From: an uncultured Parabacteroides sp.
Lineage (GTDB): Bacteria; Bacteroidota; Bacteroidia; Bacteroidales; Tannerellaceae
NCBI GenBank assembly: GCA_947074335.1
Contig: CAMTPG010000071.1
Coordinates: 1 to 9,889 of the forward strand
Length of the DNA stretch: 9,889 nt
Direction: 5' to 3'
Shown piece by piece: positions 1-7,702 of the stretch (position 1 is the first letter of the stretch; every line of letters starts with the position of its first letter). The notes under the pieces are model-generated. The model had not been told where the DNA came from and did no database searches. It saw only the letters and a list, made by a program, of their open reading frames with translations. The position numbers and the translations under genes were made by a program.

Positions 1-107
1 ATTGCAACAATACATAGATTTTGCAATTTGAGTTTTGATGTAAATGACCAATAGACGATAAAGACCAACGGCAGAAAAACAAGGAAGGCCAGTAAATTAA
101 ATAACAT
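1..107 (-). CDS. MBOAT-family O-acyltransferase (AlgI/DltB-like), N-terminal fragment cut by window edge
   Basis: An ATG at 107-105 opens a frame that stays open to base 1, giving 35 visible codons. The peptide starts MLFNLLAFLVFLPLVF, followed by IVYW, then a short polar stretch and KLKLQNL. This is the characteristic start of membrane-bound O-acyltransferases of the AlgI/DltB type in Bacteroidetes: a first hydrophobic helix, then a basic LQN turn before the next helix. Family members are multi-spanning inner-membrane proteins that move acyl (often acetyl) groups to exported polysaccharides or lipids; the substrate here is unknown. The start lies two bases after the stop of the preceding EEP gene, so it is probably translationally coupled to it. 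In a capsule operon, acetylation of the surface glycan is a reasonable inference. The catalytic His lies outside the window, so activity cannot be judged. Confidence 0.8.
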   Translation of the reverse strand, partial: MLFNLLAFLVFLPLVFIVYWSFTSKLKLQNLCIVA

Positions 108-109
108 TA

Positions 110-1108
110 TTAAATATGAGAATTTATTAGTTCTGCAAATTGTATTTTATGATCGCTCCAATCATTCGCAAACAATTGATAGTGATGAGTCTGTATATTT
201 TTTGAACATAAAAGATAATCGATCCGAAACAAATCGCCAAAGCGCTGCCACGTGGCTCCCCAACCGGAACCGCTTTGAAGAAAGGCATCGGTAAGGTTTG
301 CCGAAAGATGCCGGTAGGGATATGACCAGGGTACATCGTTGAAATCGCCACAGAGAATGACCGGATAAGGGCTCTTGCTTACTGAAGCGGCAAGCTGCTG
401 CGCCTGCTCTGCACGTAACCGGGCATTAAAGATAACAGCCGGCAACGGATTGGTGTTTGCATCGCTCAAACCGGTAGTTTGCAGATGTACATTATACAAA
501 CGGATAGTTTGCTGATTTATTGTAAGATCGGTATATTGGGCTTTGTTGTAACTATCGGCAAAATAATATTCTTCGGGCTCGGTGAGCGGATAGCGGCTGA
601 GTATGGCCAGGTTGAGCACTTCGTCTTCGCGGCTGTTAATCACGGTATAGGGATATGCGGCAAAGGCCTGCCGGATGGTATCCCACGCTAACAGGTTGGT
701 GTGTGGCCGTTCCTGCAGGCAGATGATATCGGGATTGAGCTGCGAAAGGAAACGGGCTGCTGCCTGCAGGGTATCGGCATTGAGCTGAAAGCCGTCGGCA
801 TTCCAGGAGATGATACGCAATGTGGTGGCTGCAGACGGCTGCGACGAAGGCAGCAGACGGGGCATACGCCAGGTATAGCTGATAAGGGGCAGCGAAGCAA
901 TAAGCAGCAACAGGCTCCAGCCACGATAAGGCAAACGGCAGGCCATGAGTACCAGGGCAACGAGGGCGTTGAAAAGGCACACGGGGATGGCCGACAATCC
1001 GATCAGGGCGCCCGCTCCGGTATAAGCCGGTGATATGGAGGGCAGCAGCCAGACGGATGCCGTAAGCAGGGTGAGCAAAAGGAGCAGGATCAGCAGGCCT
1101 CTTCTCAT
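110..1108 (-). CDS. Membrane-anchored endonuclease/exonuclease/phosphatase (EEP) family protein
   Basis: 332 residues. Residues 1-85 hold three hydrophobic segments (about 4-22, 30-56, 63-80), predicting a membrane anchor. From about 95 on there is a complete EEP domain with the expected motifs in order: SWN (N103), LQE (E133), NVH (N206, H208), GDFND (D255, N257), RIDY (D297) and the terminal SDH (D319, H320). These form the metal-binding, catalytic phosphodiesterase/phosphatase site of the DNase I/Mg-dependent phosphatase fold, so the enzyme looks intact. The substrate cannot be read from the sequence; family members cleave nucleic acids, phospholipids or phosphoinositides, and a membrane-anchored form is more likely to act on a lipid or surface phosphoester than on DNA. 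The ATG overlaps the stop of the upstream phosphatase gene (ATGA), and the MBOAT gene follows after two bases. Confidence 0.9.
   Translation of the reverse strand: MRRGLLILLLLLTLLTASVWLLPSISPAYTGAGALIGLSAIPVCLFNALVALVLMACRLPYRGWSLLLLIASLPLISYTWRMPRLLPSSQPSAATTLRIISWNADGFQLNADTLQAAARFLSQLNPDIICLQERPHTNLLAWDTIRQAFAAYPYTVINSREDEVLNLAILSRYPLTEPEEYYFADSYNKAQYTDLTINQQTIRLYNVHLQTTGLSDANTNPLPAVIFNARLRAEQAQQLAASVSKSPYPVILCGDFNDVPWSYPYRHLSANLTDAFLQSGSGWGATWQRFGDLFRIDYLLCSKNIQTHHYQLFANDWSDHKIQFAELINSHI
1105..1108 (-). other. ATGA stop/start overlap, CpsB-like phosphatase to EEP protein
   Basis: The TGA stop of the phosphatase (1107-1105) overlaps the ATG of the EEP-family gene (1108-1106). This fixes the EEP start, keeps its N-terminal membrane helices in the protein, and suggests coupled translation. 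Confidence 0.85.
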
Positions 1109-1827
1109 AGCTGATTATTATTTTCGATAAGTTGTGCCAACAGGTCGAGATGACGCCGGCTGAGTTTAAAACTGTCGAGCATGGGCTGATAGCGTTCGAG
1201 ATGATGCAGATCTGTGCCTATATAATTGTAGCTGCCGGCTTCGAGCAGCTGTTCGCCGACACGCCGGGCATAGGTGCCGTAATAGCCGCTGAGCGACATG
1301 AGGTTGAGCTGGAAAGCGTAGCCTTTCTCTTTCAGAGCCTGATGATCGGCGGCCGACATATAGCCATAGCGCTCGGGATGGGCAATTACGGGGGTATATC
1401 CGGCTTTGCAGATATCGAGCAGCATACTGTCGAGATCGGGGGGCGAAAACATATAGGAGGTTTCTACCAACAGGTGCTGTTTATCGCCTAAGGGCAACAG
1501 ACCTGTTTGCAGCCGATCGGGGAAAAGGGCATCGAGCATATATTCCGAAGAGAGCCGGAGCGACAGGGGGCCTGCGTAGCGGGTACGGAAGGCTTCGAAC
1601 TGACGGGTGAGGGCTTCGGGGGTATTGCCGGGGCAATCTTCCATGACGTGGGGCGTAAACCAGACTTCGCGAAAGCCGAGCTGAGCGAGGTAGTCTAAGA
1701 TCTCCAGCGACTGCGTGGCTGTAGCTGCTCCGTCGTCGACACCGGGGAGGATGTGGGCATGGATATCCCGCATTCCCCGGAGCAGACCGGATTGAACTAC
1801 ATTGTATTTTCGTTTAAAACCAAACAC
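1105..1827 (-). CDS. CpsB/YwqE-type PHP-domain protein-tyrosine phosphatase
   Basis: 240 residues, the usual length for the CpsB/YwqE family. All PHP metal-binding motifs are present: DIHAHILPGVDDG (residues 21-33), TPH (58-60), the acidic residue in SSEYM (E95), AHPERY (149-154) and GTDLHH (204-209). These proteins are manganese-dependent tyrosine phosphatases that dephosphorylate the Tyr-rich tail of BY-kinases and thereby control polysaccharide length and export. The kinase gene lies directly upstream, eight bases away, supporting a kinase-phosphatase pair. The start is a GTG at 1827-1825. An in-frame stop lies at 1845-1843, and the only later candidate, Met19, would begin right at the first metal motif, so GTG is preferred. 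It is probably cytoplasmic. The stop overlaps the EEP start by four bases. Confidence 0.93.
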   Translation of the reverse strand: MFGFKRKYNVVQSGLLRGMRDIHAHILPGVDDGAATATQSLEILDYLAQLGFREVWFTPHVMEDCPGNTPEALTRQFEAFRTRYAGPLSLRLSSEYMLDALFPDRLQTGLLPLGDKQHLLVETSYMFSPPDLDSMLLDICKAGYTPVIAHPERYGYMSAADHQALKEKGYAFQLNLMSLSGYYGTYARRVGEQLLEAGSYNYIGTDLHHLERYQPMLDSFKLSRRHLDLLAQLIENNNQL

Positions 1828-1835
1828 GTTGTTAC

Positions 1836-4244
1836 TTATTTTTTAAATAGACGGGCTAAAATTCCCTGTTTTTCTACCGGGCCGTAGCCGTAACCATAGC
1901 CGTATCCATAGCCGTAACCGCCACCGTAGCCGGCGCGTTTCAGGATGGCTCCGTTCAGAATCAGCGACATGTTGGTGAGCTTACCGCTGCGGTAGATCTT
2001 CTCGAGTTCGGGAAGCATGCGGCGATCGAGTTTGCCTACACGGATCACGAACAGGGTAAGGTCGGCTAAACGGTTGGTGATGGCCGAATCGGCTACCAGG
2101 CCTACGGGTACATTATCTATCACGATATAATCGTAGCGGGTACGGAGTTCGCTGATCAGTTCGTCCAGTTTTTCGCTGAGTAACAACTCGGCAGGATTCG
2201 GCGCTACGGGGCCTGCTGCAATGGCATCTACACCTTCGGCCAGTGCGTTGTGCTGGATGAGATCGTCGATCTGATTTACACGGCCCGACAGATAGGAGGT
2301 GATTCCTGTTTTATTGCTTGGCAGATGCGAACTGAGGGTTCCTTTGCGGATGTCGAGATCGACCATGATCACCTTTTTGCCGGTTTGCGAGAAGCTGACG
2401 GCCAGGTTTGACGATACAAAGGTTTTACCGGCTCCGGCATTAAAGGAGGTAAAGGTGATTACCTGCATATTCTTTGCCTTGACGCGCATAAAGTCCATAT
2501 TGGTACGAAGAATACGGAAGGCTTCGGATACAATATCGCGCCCCTGGCTGCGTACAACAATGCCTTCTTTGCCTTTTGCATTGAGTGCCTTTTTGGATTT
2601 ATCCTGCGGGATTTCGCCCAGGAAAGGGATATCGGTTGCATCTTCGATGTCTTTACGGCACTTGATGCGTGTATCAAAGAACATCAGAGCTAACAGGATA
2701 ATAAGGGGAAGCATAAAGCCTTTTACACCGGCTGCCATAAGCATACGACGCTCCTGGGGCGAGAAGGGGGTATTACCACCTCCGGCCGGATCGAGGATAC
2801 GGGCATCGTTGTCGGTCATTACCTGACTGAGGGCATTCTCTTCGCGCTTGTTGAGCAGGTAGAGATAGAGTTCTTCTTTGATACGCTGTTTACGTTCGAT
2901 CGAGAGCATCTGTCGCTGTTGTGCGGGTACTTCGGCAACTTTACGCTGAGCCTGCAGTTCGCGGCTCTGGGCATCGTTGAGCTTTACATTGATGCTGACA
3001 ATCATATTGTCGACAGCACGGATAATGGTTTGACGCATGGCATTGAGGGTATTGTTGAGCTCTTGTACCACGGGGTTTTTATCGCTGCTGTCTTCGATGA
3101 GTTTATCGCGTTTGAGTTTGTTGGCATTATAGAGTGCGATCTGACTTTCGATATTCATATCGGCAATGCCGGTATTGGAGGGAATCAGATCGACAGCTTT
3201 GGATGGATCGGTGAGGTAATCTTTGATGTACTCGGCCATGCGGAGCTGGGTTTCAAGCTCGAGGGCGACCGTGTTGTACTGCTTGCTATCCGACATGTAC
3301 ATGCTGGCAGACGAACCTACATCGATCATCTGGTTGCGGCGTTTGAAGGATTCGATTTCCGACTCGACACCGCCTAACTCTTTTTCGATGATGATTAATC
3401 GTTCGTTGATGAAGTTGGAGGTATTGATGGCAATCTGGTTTTTATCTTTTACGGCCTCTTCGTTATAAACGGTGATAAGCAGGTTCAACACATCTTCGGC
3501 ACGAACAGTTGAGTTATCGCTCAGACTGAGGTAGAGAATAGATGCGTCGTTTTCGGCCTGCGAAATATTGAGGTTGCTGCGAAAGTCTCCGGCTACACCG
3601 TCGAGGTTGTTTTTACGAACGGAAATGGAATTATTATACCATTTGTCGTTATTATAAAGTGTGGGCATCAGAACAACGCGACCTACGGGGGTATCGAGGG
3701 TATCGCCATATTGTGCTACCAACGGAGATGATTTGACGGCTTCTGAAAAGTCGCTTAAGCGTACTTCGGTTTCATTGAGCGGTGTGGCTGTGAAACTGAA
3801 TTGCTGATAATCTTCGGTATCAGGAAAAACAGCTTTGACGGGTGTCTGAGTATATAGTTCCTGCTCGCGCAAGCCGTCCATGACGATATAGCTGATATCG
3901 GCGTTGAGTCGTTTTACTACATCGCGCATGAGTTTATGCGACTGAAATTGCAGGATCTCGTTCGAGACATTGGTATATCCCTGGAAAGTACTGAAACGAT
4001 CCAGTGCTCCGGATGAACGGCTGTAGGGATCTTTAATCATTACCGTAGCCGAACGGGAATAGAGATAAGGCATCTGGGCATATTGATACCAGGCATAGCC
4101 CACAAAGATACCTACCGACAGCACAAACCAGTACCAGTTTGACAAGAGGTATTTCAGGATATCGAGGGGATTGAAATTGAATATGCCGCCTCCAAGAGTG
4201 GAAGCGCTGCCCGACATATCGTTTTGCTCGCTCATTTTAACCAT
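1836..4244 (-). CDS. Wzz/Wzc-like polysaccharide co-polymerase fused to BY-type tyrosine autokinase
   Basis: 802 residues, full length for the family. A first membrane helix at about 36-53 is followed by the Wzz chain-length domain (about 55-130), a long periplasmic region with coiled-coil stretches (about 280-300 and 390-470), and a second membrane helix at about 508-523. The cytoplasmic kinase domain carries EAFRILRTN (574-582), a deviant Walker A loop AGAGKT (603-608, K607), Walker A' VIMVDLD (625-631) and Walker B YIVID (706-710), plus a PNPAELL motif (682-688). The C-terminus has seven tyrosines alternating with glycine (773-787), the expected autophosphorylation cluster. Such proteins set polymer length and drive export through the Wza channel. 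Wza lies 12 bases upstream and the phosphatase just downstream. Met4 is an alternative start; Met1 is kept because no clear ribosome-binding site separates the two. Confidence 0.95.
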   Translation of the reverse strand: MVKMSEQNDMSGSASTLGGGIFNFNPLDILKYLLSNWYWFVLSVGIFVGYAWYQYAQMPYLYSRSATVMIKDPYSRSSGALDRFSTFQGYTNVSNEILQFQSHKLMRDVVKRLNADISYIVMDGLREQELYTQTPVKAVFPDTEDYQQFSFTATPLNETEVRLSDFSEAVKSSPLVAQYGDTLDTPVGRVVLMPTLYNNDKWYNNSISVRKNNLDGVAGDFRSNLNISQAENDASILYLSLSDNSTVRAEDVLNLLITVYNEEAVKDKNQIAINTSNFINERLIIIEKELGGVESEIESFKRRNQMIDVGSSASMYMSDSKQYNTVALELETQLRMAEYIKDYLTDPSKAVDLIPSNTGIADMNIESQIALYNANKLKRDKLIEDSSDKNPVVQELNNTLNAMRQTIIRAVDNMIVSINVKLNDAQSRELQAQRKVAEVPAQQRQMLSIERKQRIKEELYLYLLNKREENALSQVMTDNDARILDPAGGGNTPFSPQERRMLMAAGVKGFMLPLIILLALMFFDTRIKCRKDIEDATDIPFLGEIPQDKSKKALNAKGKEGIVVRSQGRDIVSEAFRILRTNMDFMRVKAKNMQVITFTSFNAGAGKTFVSSNLAVSFSQTGKKVIMVDLDIRKGTLSSHLPSNKTGITSYLSGRVNQIDDLIQHNALAEGVDAIAAGPVAPNPAELLLSEKLDELISELRTRYDYIVIDNVPVGLVADSAITNRLADLTLFVIRVGKLDRRMLPELEKIYRSGKLTNMSLILNGAILKRAGYGGGYGYGYGYGYGYGPVEKQGILARLFKK
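1884..1928 (-). repeat. Tyr-Gly coding microrepeat in the BY-kinase tail
   Basis: Forty-five bases encode residues 773-787 of the kinase: after an initial YGGG, six Tyr codons alternate strictly with Gly codons. The underlying DNA is a near-repeat of a six-base unit (on the plus strand, gccgta alternating with variants such as accata), using both TAC and TAT. The run is likely to be selected as a phosphorylation cluster; the repeat could also expand or contract by slippage in steps of two residues without breaking the frame. Confidence 0.7.
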
Positions 4245-4256
4245 ATAGAGAGTCTG

Positions 4257-5063
4257 TTATTTTGTGAAAAGGAACACTAATGAGGTGATAGTGGTTACTG
4301 ATGTAAGCAGCATAGTCCACAAACTGTAACGGCGTTGCATTTTCTGTTCGGCCTGCTGGCTGCCCGGTTCAACATATACTACATCGTTTTGCTGAAGATA
4401 GAAACAGGGCGAGTCGAAAATATCTTTTTTACGCAGATCGTGGAAGAAGATACGGCGTTTGTTGCCATATTCGCGGATTACGGCTACACGATCCACACGA
4501 GCCTGCTGGTTTAGATCGCCTGCCATGGCCAGAGCTTCGAGCAGCGTGATGCGGTCGCCGGTTACTTCGTAAGTTCCTACTTTACCAACCTCTCCGAGTA
4601 CAGAGAATTTAAAGTTCAGGAAGTCTACATGTACAATCGGTTCTTTAATCAGATCTTCGATGATTAGTTTATTTTTGATCAGCTCGGTAAGCTGATTACG
4701 GGTTAATCCTTCCACATGCAGTTTGCCGAGAATCGGAAAATCGATATCGCCATTGATGTCTACCAGATAGCCTTTAGTGGATTTTCCATTATCGGCACCA
4801 TTTGAACTACTTGTTACGGTTCCGTCGCTGGATACAGAGAATCCGCCACCACCGGGGATATTGAAAGGAATGGTAAGTTCGGGATTTTTGCTGTTAACGA
4901 TAATGCTCAGCTTATCGTCGCGATGAATGATGGCTTCATACTTTTGCGGAATGGGATATTCGGTCATATCGTCCATATCCTGCAGATATACATATGATTT
5001 ACGGGAGCAAGAGGAGAAAATAAGCACGGCTAAAAGACCGGCCATCAGCAAATAATGTTTCAT
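4257..5063 (-). CDS. Wza-like polysaccharide export lipoprotein (outer-membrane auxiliary)
   Basis: 268 residues. The N-terminus is a lipoprotein signal (hydrophobic 4-16, then FSSC with Cys19 as the lipidated residue). A Poly_export domain runs over about 40-145, interrupted by a Gly/Ser-rich insert (70-96), with the typical VDINGDIDFPILGKL segment (101-115). An SLBB-like domain follows (about 152-232), including VLGEVGKVGTYEV (155-167) and a closing NDVVYVEPG. The last 20 residues (about 249-267) are hydrophobic, matching the position of the C-terminal helix that lines the outer-membrane pore in E. coli Wza. The role is translocation of capsule or exopolysaccharide across the outer membrane together with the downstream Wzc-like protein. 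It follows the HPrK-like gene after only 21 bases, so no separate operon start is evident. Confidence 0.93.
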   Translation of the reverse strand: MKHYLLMAGLLAVLIFSSCSRKSYVYLQDMDDMTEYPIPQKYEAIIHRDDKLSIIVNSKNPELTIPFNIPGGGGFSVSSDGTVTSSSNGADNGKSTKGYLVDINGDIDFPILGKLHVEGLTRNQLTELIKNKLIIEDLIKEPIVHVDFLNFKFSVLGEVGKVGTYEVTGDRITLLEALAMAGDLNQQARVDRVAVIREYGNKRRIFFHDLRKKDIFDSPCFYLQQNDVVYVEPGSQQAEQKMQRRYSLWTMLLTSVTTITSLVFLFTK

Positions 5064-5084
5064 AGGTGCTATTAAGTTTTATAT

Positions 5085-6002
5085 TTATTTTTTATTCAAT
5101 TCATTATAACAAAGAATGGCAGCCTCTTTATCGGGCCGACATTCCAAAAAACCTACCGGTACGCGGTTTGCCATTTGTTCAAGCAGACTTCCTAAGCGGT
5201 TGTAAAGTGTGGTATTCCATTTTAAAGAGGAACATCCTGCCAACAAAACCAAATAAGCCTGAATGCCTTTCAGGTACGAAAAACGATTATGCGGGGCCTG
5301 TTTAAGCTGCACAAAAGCTTTTAAATGTGCCTGTTTATTTTTATAACAGGGAGTTTTACCACTCCATGGAGTTCCGAATACACGGATCTCATTGTCCGGA
5401 CAAATACGAATGGCAGGATTATCATCGTTGAGCAATTCTGTGTTGTCCAAATGAGTAAGCCATAATTGCGAATGGGTACTTTTGCCGGTACCGCTGGTAC
5501 CGAGAAAAAGATAGCCTTCGCCGGCTTTCATCGTTACCGAGGCATGGATCAGGGCTGTATTGTATTGAACAGCGGCCTGGGCAAAGCCAAACATGGTAAA
5601 CGAATTTAATACGTCTATCGCATACTTATCGCTCCAATCAATAGCTAATGTTAAGCGGGTAAAGAAAGGATCGGTAACCATGCGATGCCAGGGAGCTCCT
5701 TCTACATATTGCAGATCGAGACAAAAGCCCTGTGCTGTCTGATATAAACGCCATTTGCCGACATCGTTTTTCCCTTCGTTCAGGAATTTTTCAATTTTGA
5801 TGTTATCAAAAGATCCTGTCGGAACGGTTTCGAGTACAAACAATCGCTTTTCGGGCGATAAGGGATTATACCGAAACGGTTTATAAGCCGGCAAATATAC
5901 GTCAAAATTCTGACCCAGCGAAGTGTTTACACCAAAAATAAGGCCGGCAACACGAAACCAGACGGTATCAGTTCTATGATCAGAGAATATATCAGTATAC
6001 AT
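5085..6002 (-). CDS. HPr-kinase-like P-loop protein of a peptide-associated system
   Basis: 305 residues. The N-terminal part (1-140) is not recognised. The C-terminal part resembles the HprK kinase core: a histidine in LIHAS (H153), the P-loop GTSGTGKST (168-176, K174), an acidic pair in LLNDDNPAI (D193, D194) and a TPWSGK motif (211-216) common in HprK-related proteins. Classical HprK/P phosphorylates a serine of HPr, but this protein lacks the classical N-terminal domain and no HPr gene is nearby. Its neighbours are an ABC exporter, a nucleotidyltransferase and a PqqD-like protein. In some lasso-peptide clusters (for example paeninodin) an HPrK-like kinase phosphorylates the peptide, so phosphorylation of a small peptide or protein is the leading inference; a role tied to the next-door capsule genes is also possible. 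It starts 14 bases after the ABC gene. Confidence 0.75.
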   Translation of the reverse strand: MYTDIFSDHRTDTVWFRVAGLIFGVNTSLGQNFDVYLPAYKPFRYNPLSPEKRLFVLETVPTGSFDNIKIEKFLNEGKNDVGKWRLYQTAQGFCLDLQYVEGAPWHRMVTDPFFTRLTLAIDWSDKYAIDVLNSFTMFGFAQAAVQYNTALIHASVTMKAGEGYLFLGTSGTGKSTHSQLWLTHLDNTELLNDDNPAIRICPDNEIRVFGTPWSGKTPCYKNKQAHLKAFVQLKQAPHNRFSYLKGIQAYLVLLAGCSSLKWNTTLYNRLGSLLEQMANRVPVGFLECRPDKEAAILCYNELNKK

Positions 6003-6016
6003 AATTATTCAGTTTT

Positions 6017-7702
6017 TTAATCCAGCCGGACAATCTGCGAACACAGATTCATCAGACGGGGATCGTGTGTAACAAAGATTAATGTATGATTTCGGCCTGC
6101 CTGGAGCAGATTTTGCATTAATCGATGGGTTGTATCGGTATCTAAAGCAGAGGAAGCCTCGTCGAAAAGCCAGATGTTGCCGGGACGAAGCAGGGCACGG
6201 GCGATAGCCAGACGCTGGGCCTGTCCTTCGGAGAGGCCGTATCCGTGTTCGCCAACCAGGGTGTCTAATCCTTCGGGAAGCTCAAATACATAATCGGCAC
6301 AGGCGATGCGAAGCACCTGCTCGAGAATATCGTCGGAAACTCCGGGCGAACCTAACCAGAGGTTTTCGCGAATGGAGCCGCTAAGCAGGGTATTACCCTG
6401 AGGTACATACATGAAATTGATACGCATATCCGGATTTACGGGATAGGTATTGTATTTTGAATCCTGCAGGGTAAGTGTACCCTGGTCAGGTTGAATCAAA
6501 GCGAGCATCAGCCGGATAATGGTAGTTTTGCCGGTTCCGGTAGGCCCTGCGATGGCTGTGGATGTGCCGGGACGAAACTCGGCAGAGAAATTTTTTAAAA
6601 CGGGTTGATCCTCTTCATATCCGAAAGTGACATTATTGAAGGACAGGGTAAGCGGGCTTTCGATATATTGGGGATTTTCGTCGGGCTCAATATCATCGAA
6701 CAGCGCCATCAGACGTTCTACGGATGTCCAGCCGCGCACCAATGCAGGCGGAATGGCAATCAGTCCTAAAAAGGGGCCCTGCACCTGCCCTACCAGCTGC
6801 AGAAATGCGGCCATGGTTCCGAAGGTGATCAGGTTGTTGTCGAGTTGATAGATCCCCCACAGGAAAGCAAGCAGATATCCCCCGCCAAAAGTAAGCCCCA
6901 TAACGCCTTGCGAAAAGGTGGAGAATTTGATTTGCTCCATGCCCAAATCGAAAAGCTTTTCCTGGGTATCGTGTAGTTTTTGCTTGCGGTAACCGGTAGC
7001 ACCGAGTGAGCGTACAAGTACACGCTGCGACAGGTTTTCCTGCATCACGGTACCCATTTCGCTATTCATCTCTTTTTGGGCTTTGCTGAGCTCGCGCACT
7101 TTACGGAAATAGAGTTTCGACAAAAGAACCAACGGCGTAGCTGCTAAGATAAACCAGGCCAGGCGGGGTTCGAGTGCCCAGAGATACCAGAATGAGGCAA
7201 TAAGCTGAACAGAGGTAATAAGCAGGTCGGGGAGCAGACTCATCCCCATACTGAGCACTTCGGAGGCATCGGTACCGATACGGGTCAGCAAATCGCCGGT
7301 GTGCCATTTTTTGGCACTTTTCCAGGAACACATCATCAGGGCATCCGAGAGGGAATTCTGCATCCGGATACTGATGCGCATATTGATTTTGCCGAAGATC
7401 CAGGGGGTAACCAGCTTTACAACCATACCGAGCACAAACGAAATGACTACGACCAGCCCCACCATCCAGATATTGCCGGGAACGGCGCCGGTGGCCACAT
7501 CGATGATCCAGCGCGACATGGCTACATTGAGCAGCGTCATACCTACGCCTAACAACCCCATAATAATGGAAAAGGTTATGAGCCAGTGATAGCCTTCGGT
7601 AACCTGCATAACCCAGCGAAAGGCCTGCCGGCCTAACTGATAGTGGGCATGTATGTTTTCTTTGGTGAGTTTATCGATTATTTTCCGAATCTGTGCTTTC
7701 AT
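6017..7702 (-). CDS. ABC exporter, fused membrane and ATPase domains, no peptidase domain
   Basis: 561 residues in one-chain half-transporter form. The membrane domain covers about 38-330, with hydrophobic segments near 40-60, 79-102, 156-176, 181-195, 266-285 and 293-320. The ATPase domain has Walker A GPTGTGKT (386-393, K392), a Q-loop (YVPQ, Q435), a signature motif LSEGQ (490-494), Walker B IWLFDEAS (510-517, with catalytic E515) and an H-loop (FVTHD, H546). All key residues are present, so it should be active as a homodimer. There is no N-terminal C39 peptidase domain, so leader removal, if it occurs, needs another enzyme such as the S26-like protein upstream. The start overlaps the end of the nucleotidyltransferase gene by 32 bases; the next in-frame Met is residue 32, so the overlap is probably real. 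Substrate is unknown; the context favours a peptide or small protein. Confidence 0.93.
   Translation of the reverse strand: MKAQIRKIIDKLTKENIHAHYQLGRQAFRWVMQVTEGYHWLITFSIIMGLLGVGMTLLNVAMSRWIIDVATGAVPGNIWMVGLVVVISFVLGMVVKLVTPWIFGKINMRISIRMQNSLSDALMMCSWKSAKKWHTGDLLTRIGTDASEVLSMGMSLLPDLLITSVQLIASFWYLWALEPRLAWFILAATPLVLLSKLYFRKVRELSKAQKEMNSEMGTVMQENLSQRVLVRSLGATGYRKQKLHDTQEKLFDLGMEQIKFSTFSQGVMGLTFGGGYLLAFLWGIYQLDNNLITFGTMAAFLQLVGQVQGPFLGLIAIPPALVRGWTSVERLMALFDDIEPDENPQYIESPLTLSFNNVTFGYEEDQPVLKNFSAEFRPGTSTAIAGPTGTGKTTIIRLMLALIQPDQGTLTLQDSKYNTYPVNPDMRINFMYVPQGNTLLSGSIRENLWLGSPGVSDDILEQVLRIACADYVFELPEGLDTLVGEHGYGLSEGQAQRLAIARALLRPGNIWLFDEASSALDTDTTHRLMQNLLQAGRNHTLIFVTHDPRLMNLCSQIVRLD

Noticed and set aside
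479..1698. Open frames on the plus strand within the EEP and phosphatase genes
   Set aside because: They lie antisense to genes with complete conserved motifs, show no recognisable domains, and have compositions expected of reversed coding frames.
2299..3468. Plus-strand open frames of up to 175 codons inside the BY-kinase gene
   Set aside because: They overlap well-conserved Wzz and kinase motifs on the minus strand and encode no recognisable protein.
5064..5084. Promoter or terminator separating the peptide cassette from the capsule genes
   Set aside because: The 21-base AT-rich gap has no hairpin and no room for a promoter; an internal promoter within the HPrK-like gene cannot be excluded but no -33/-7 pair stood out.
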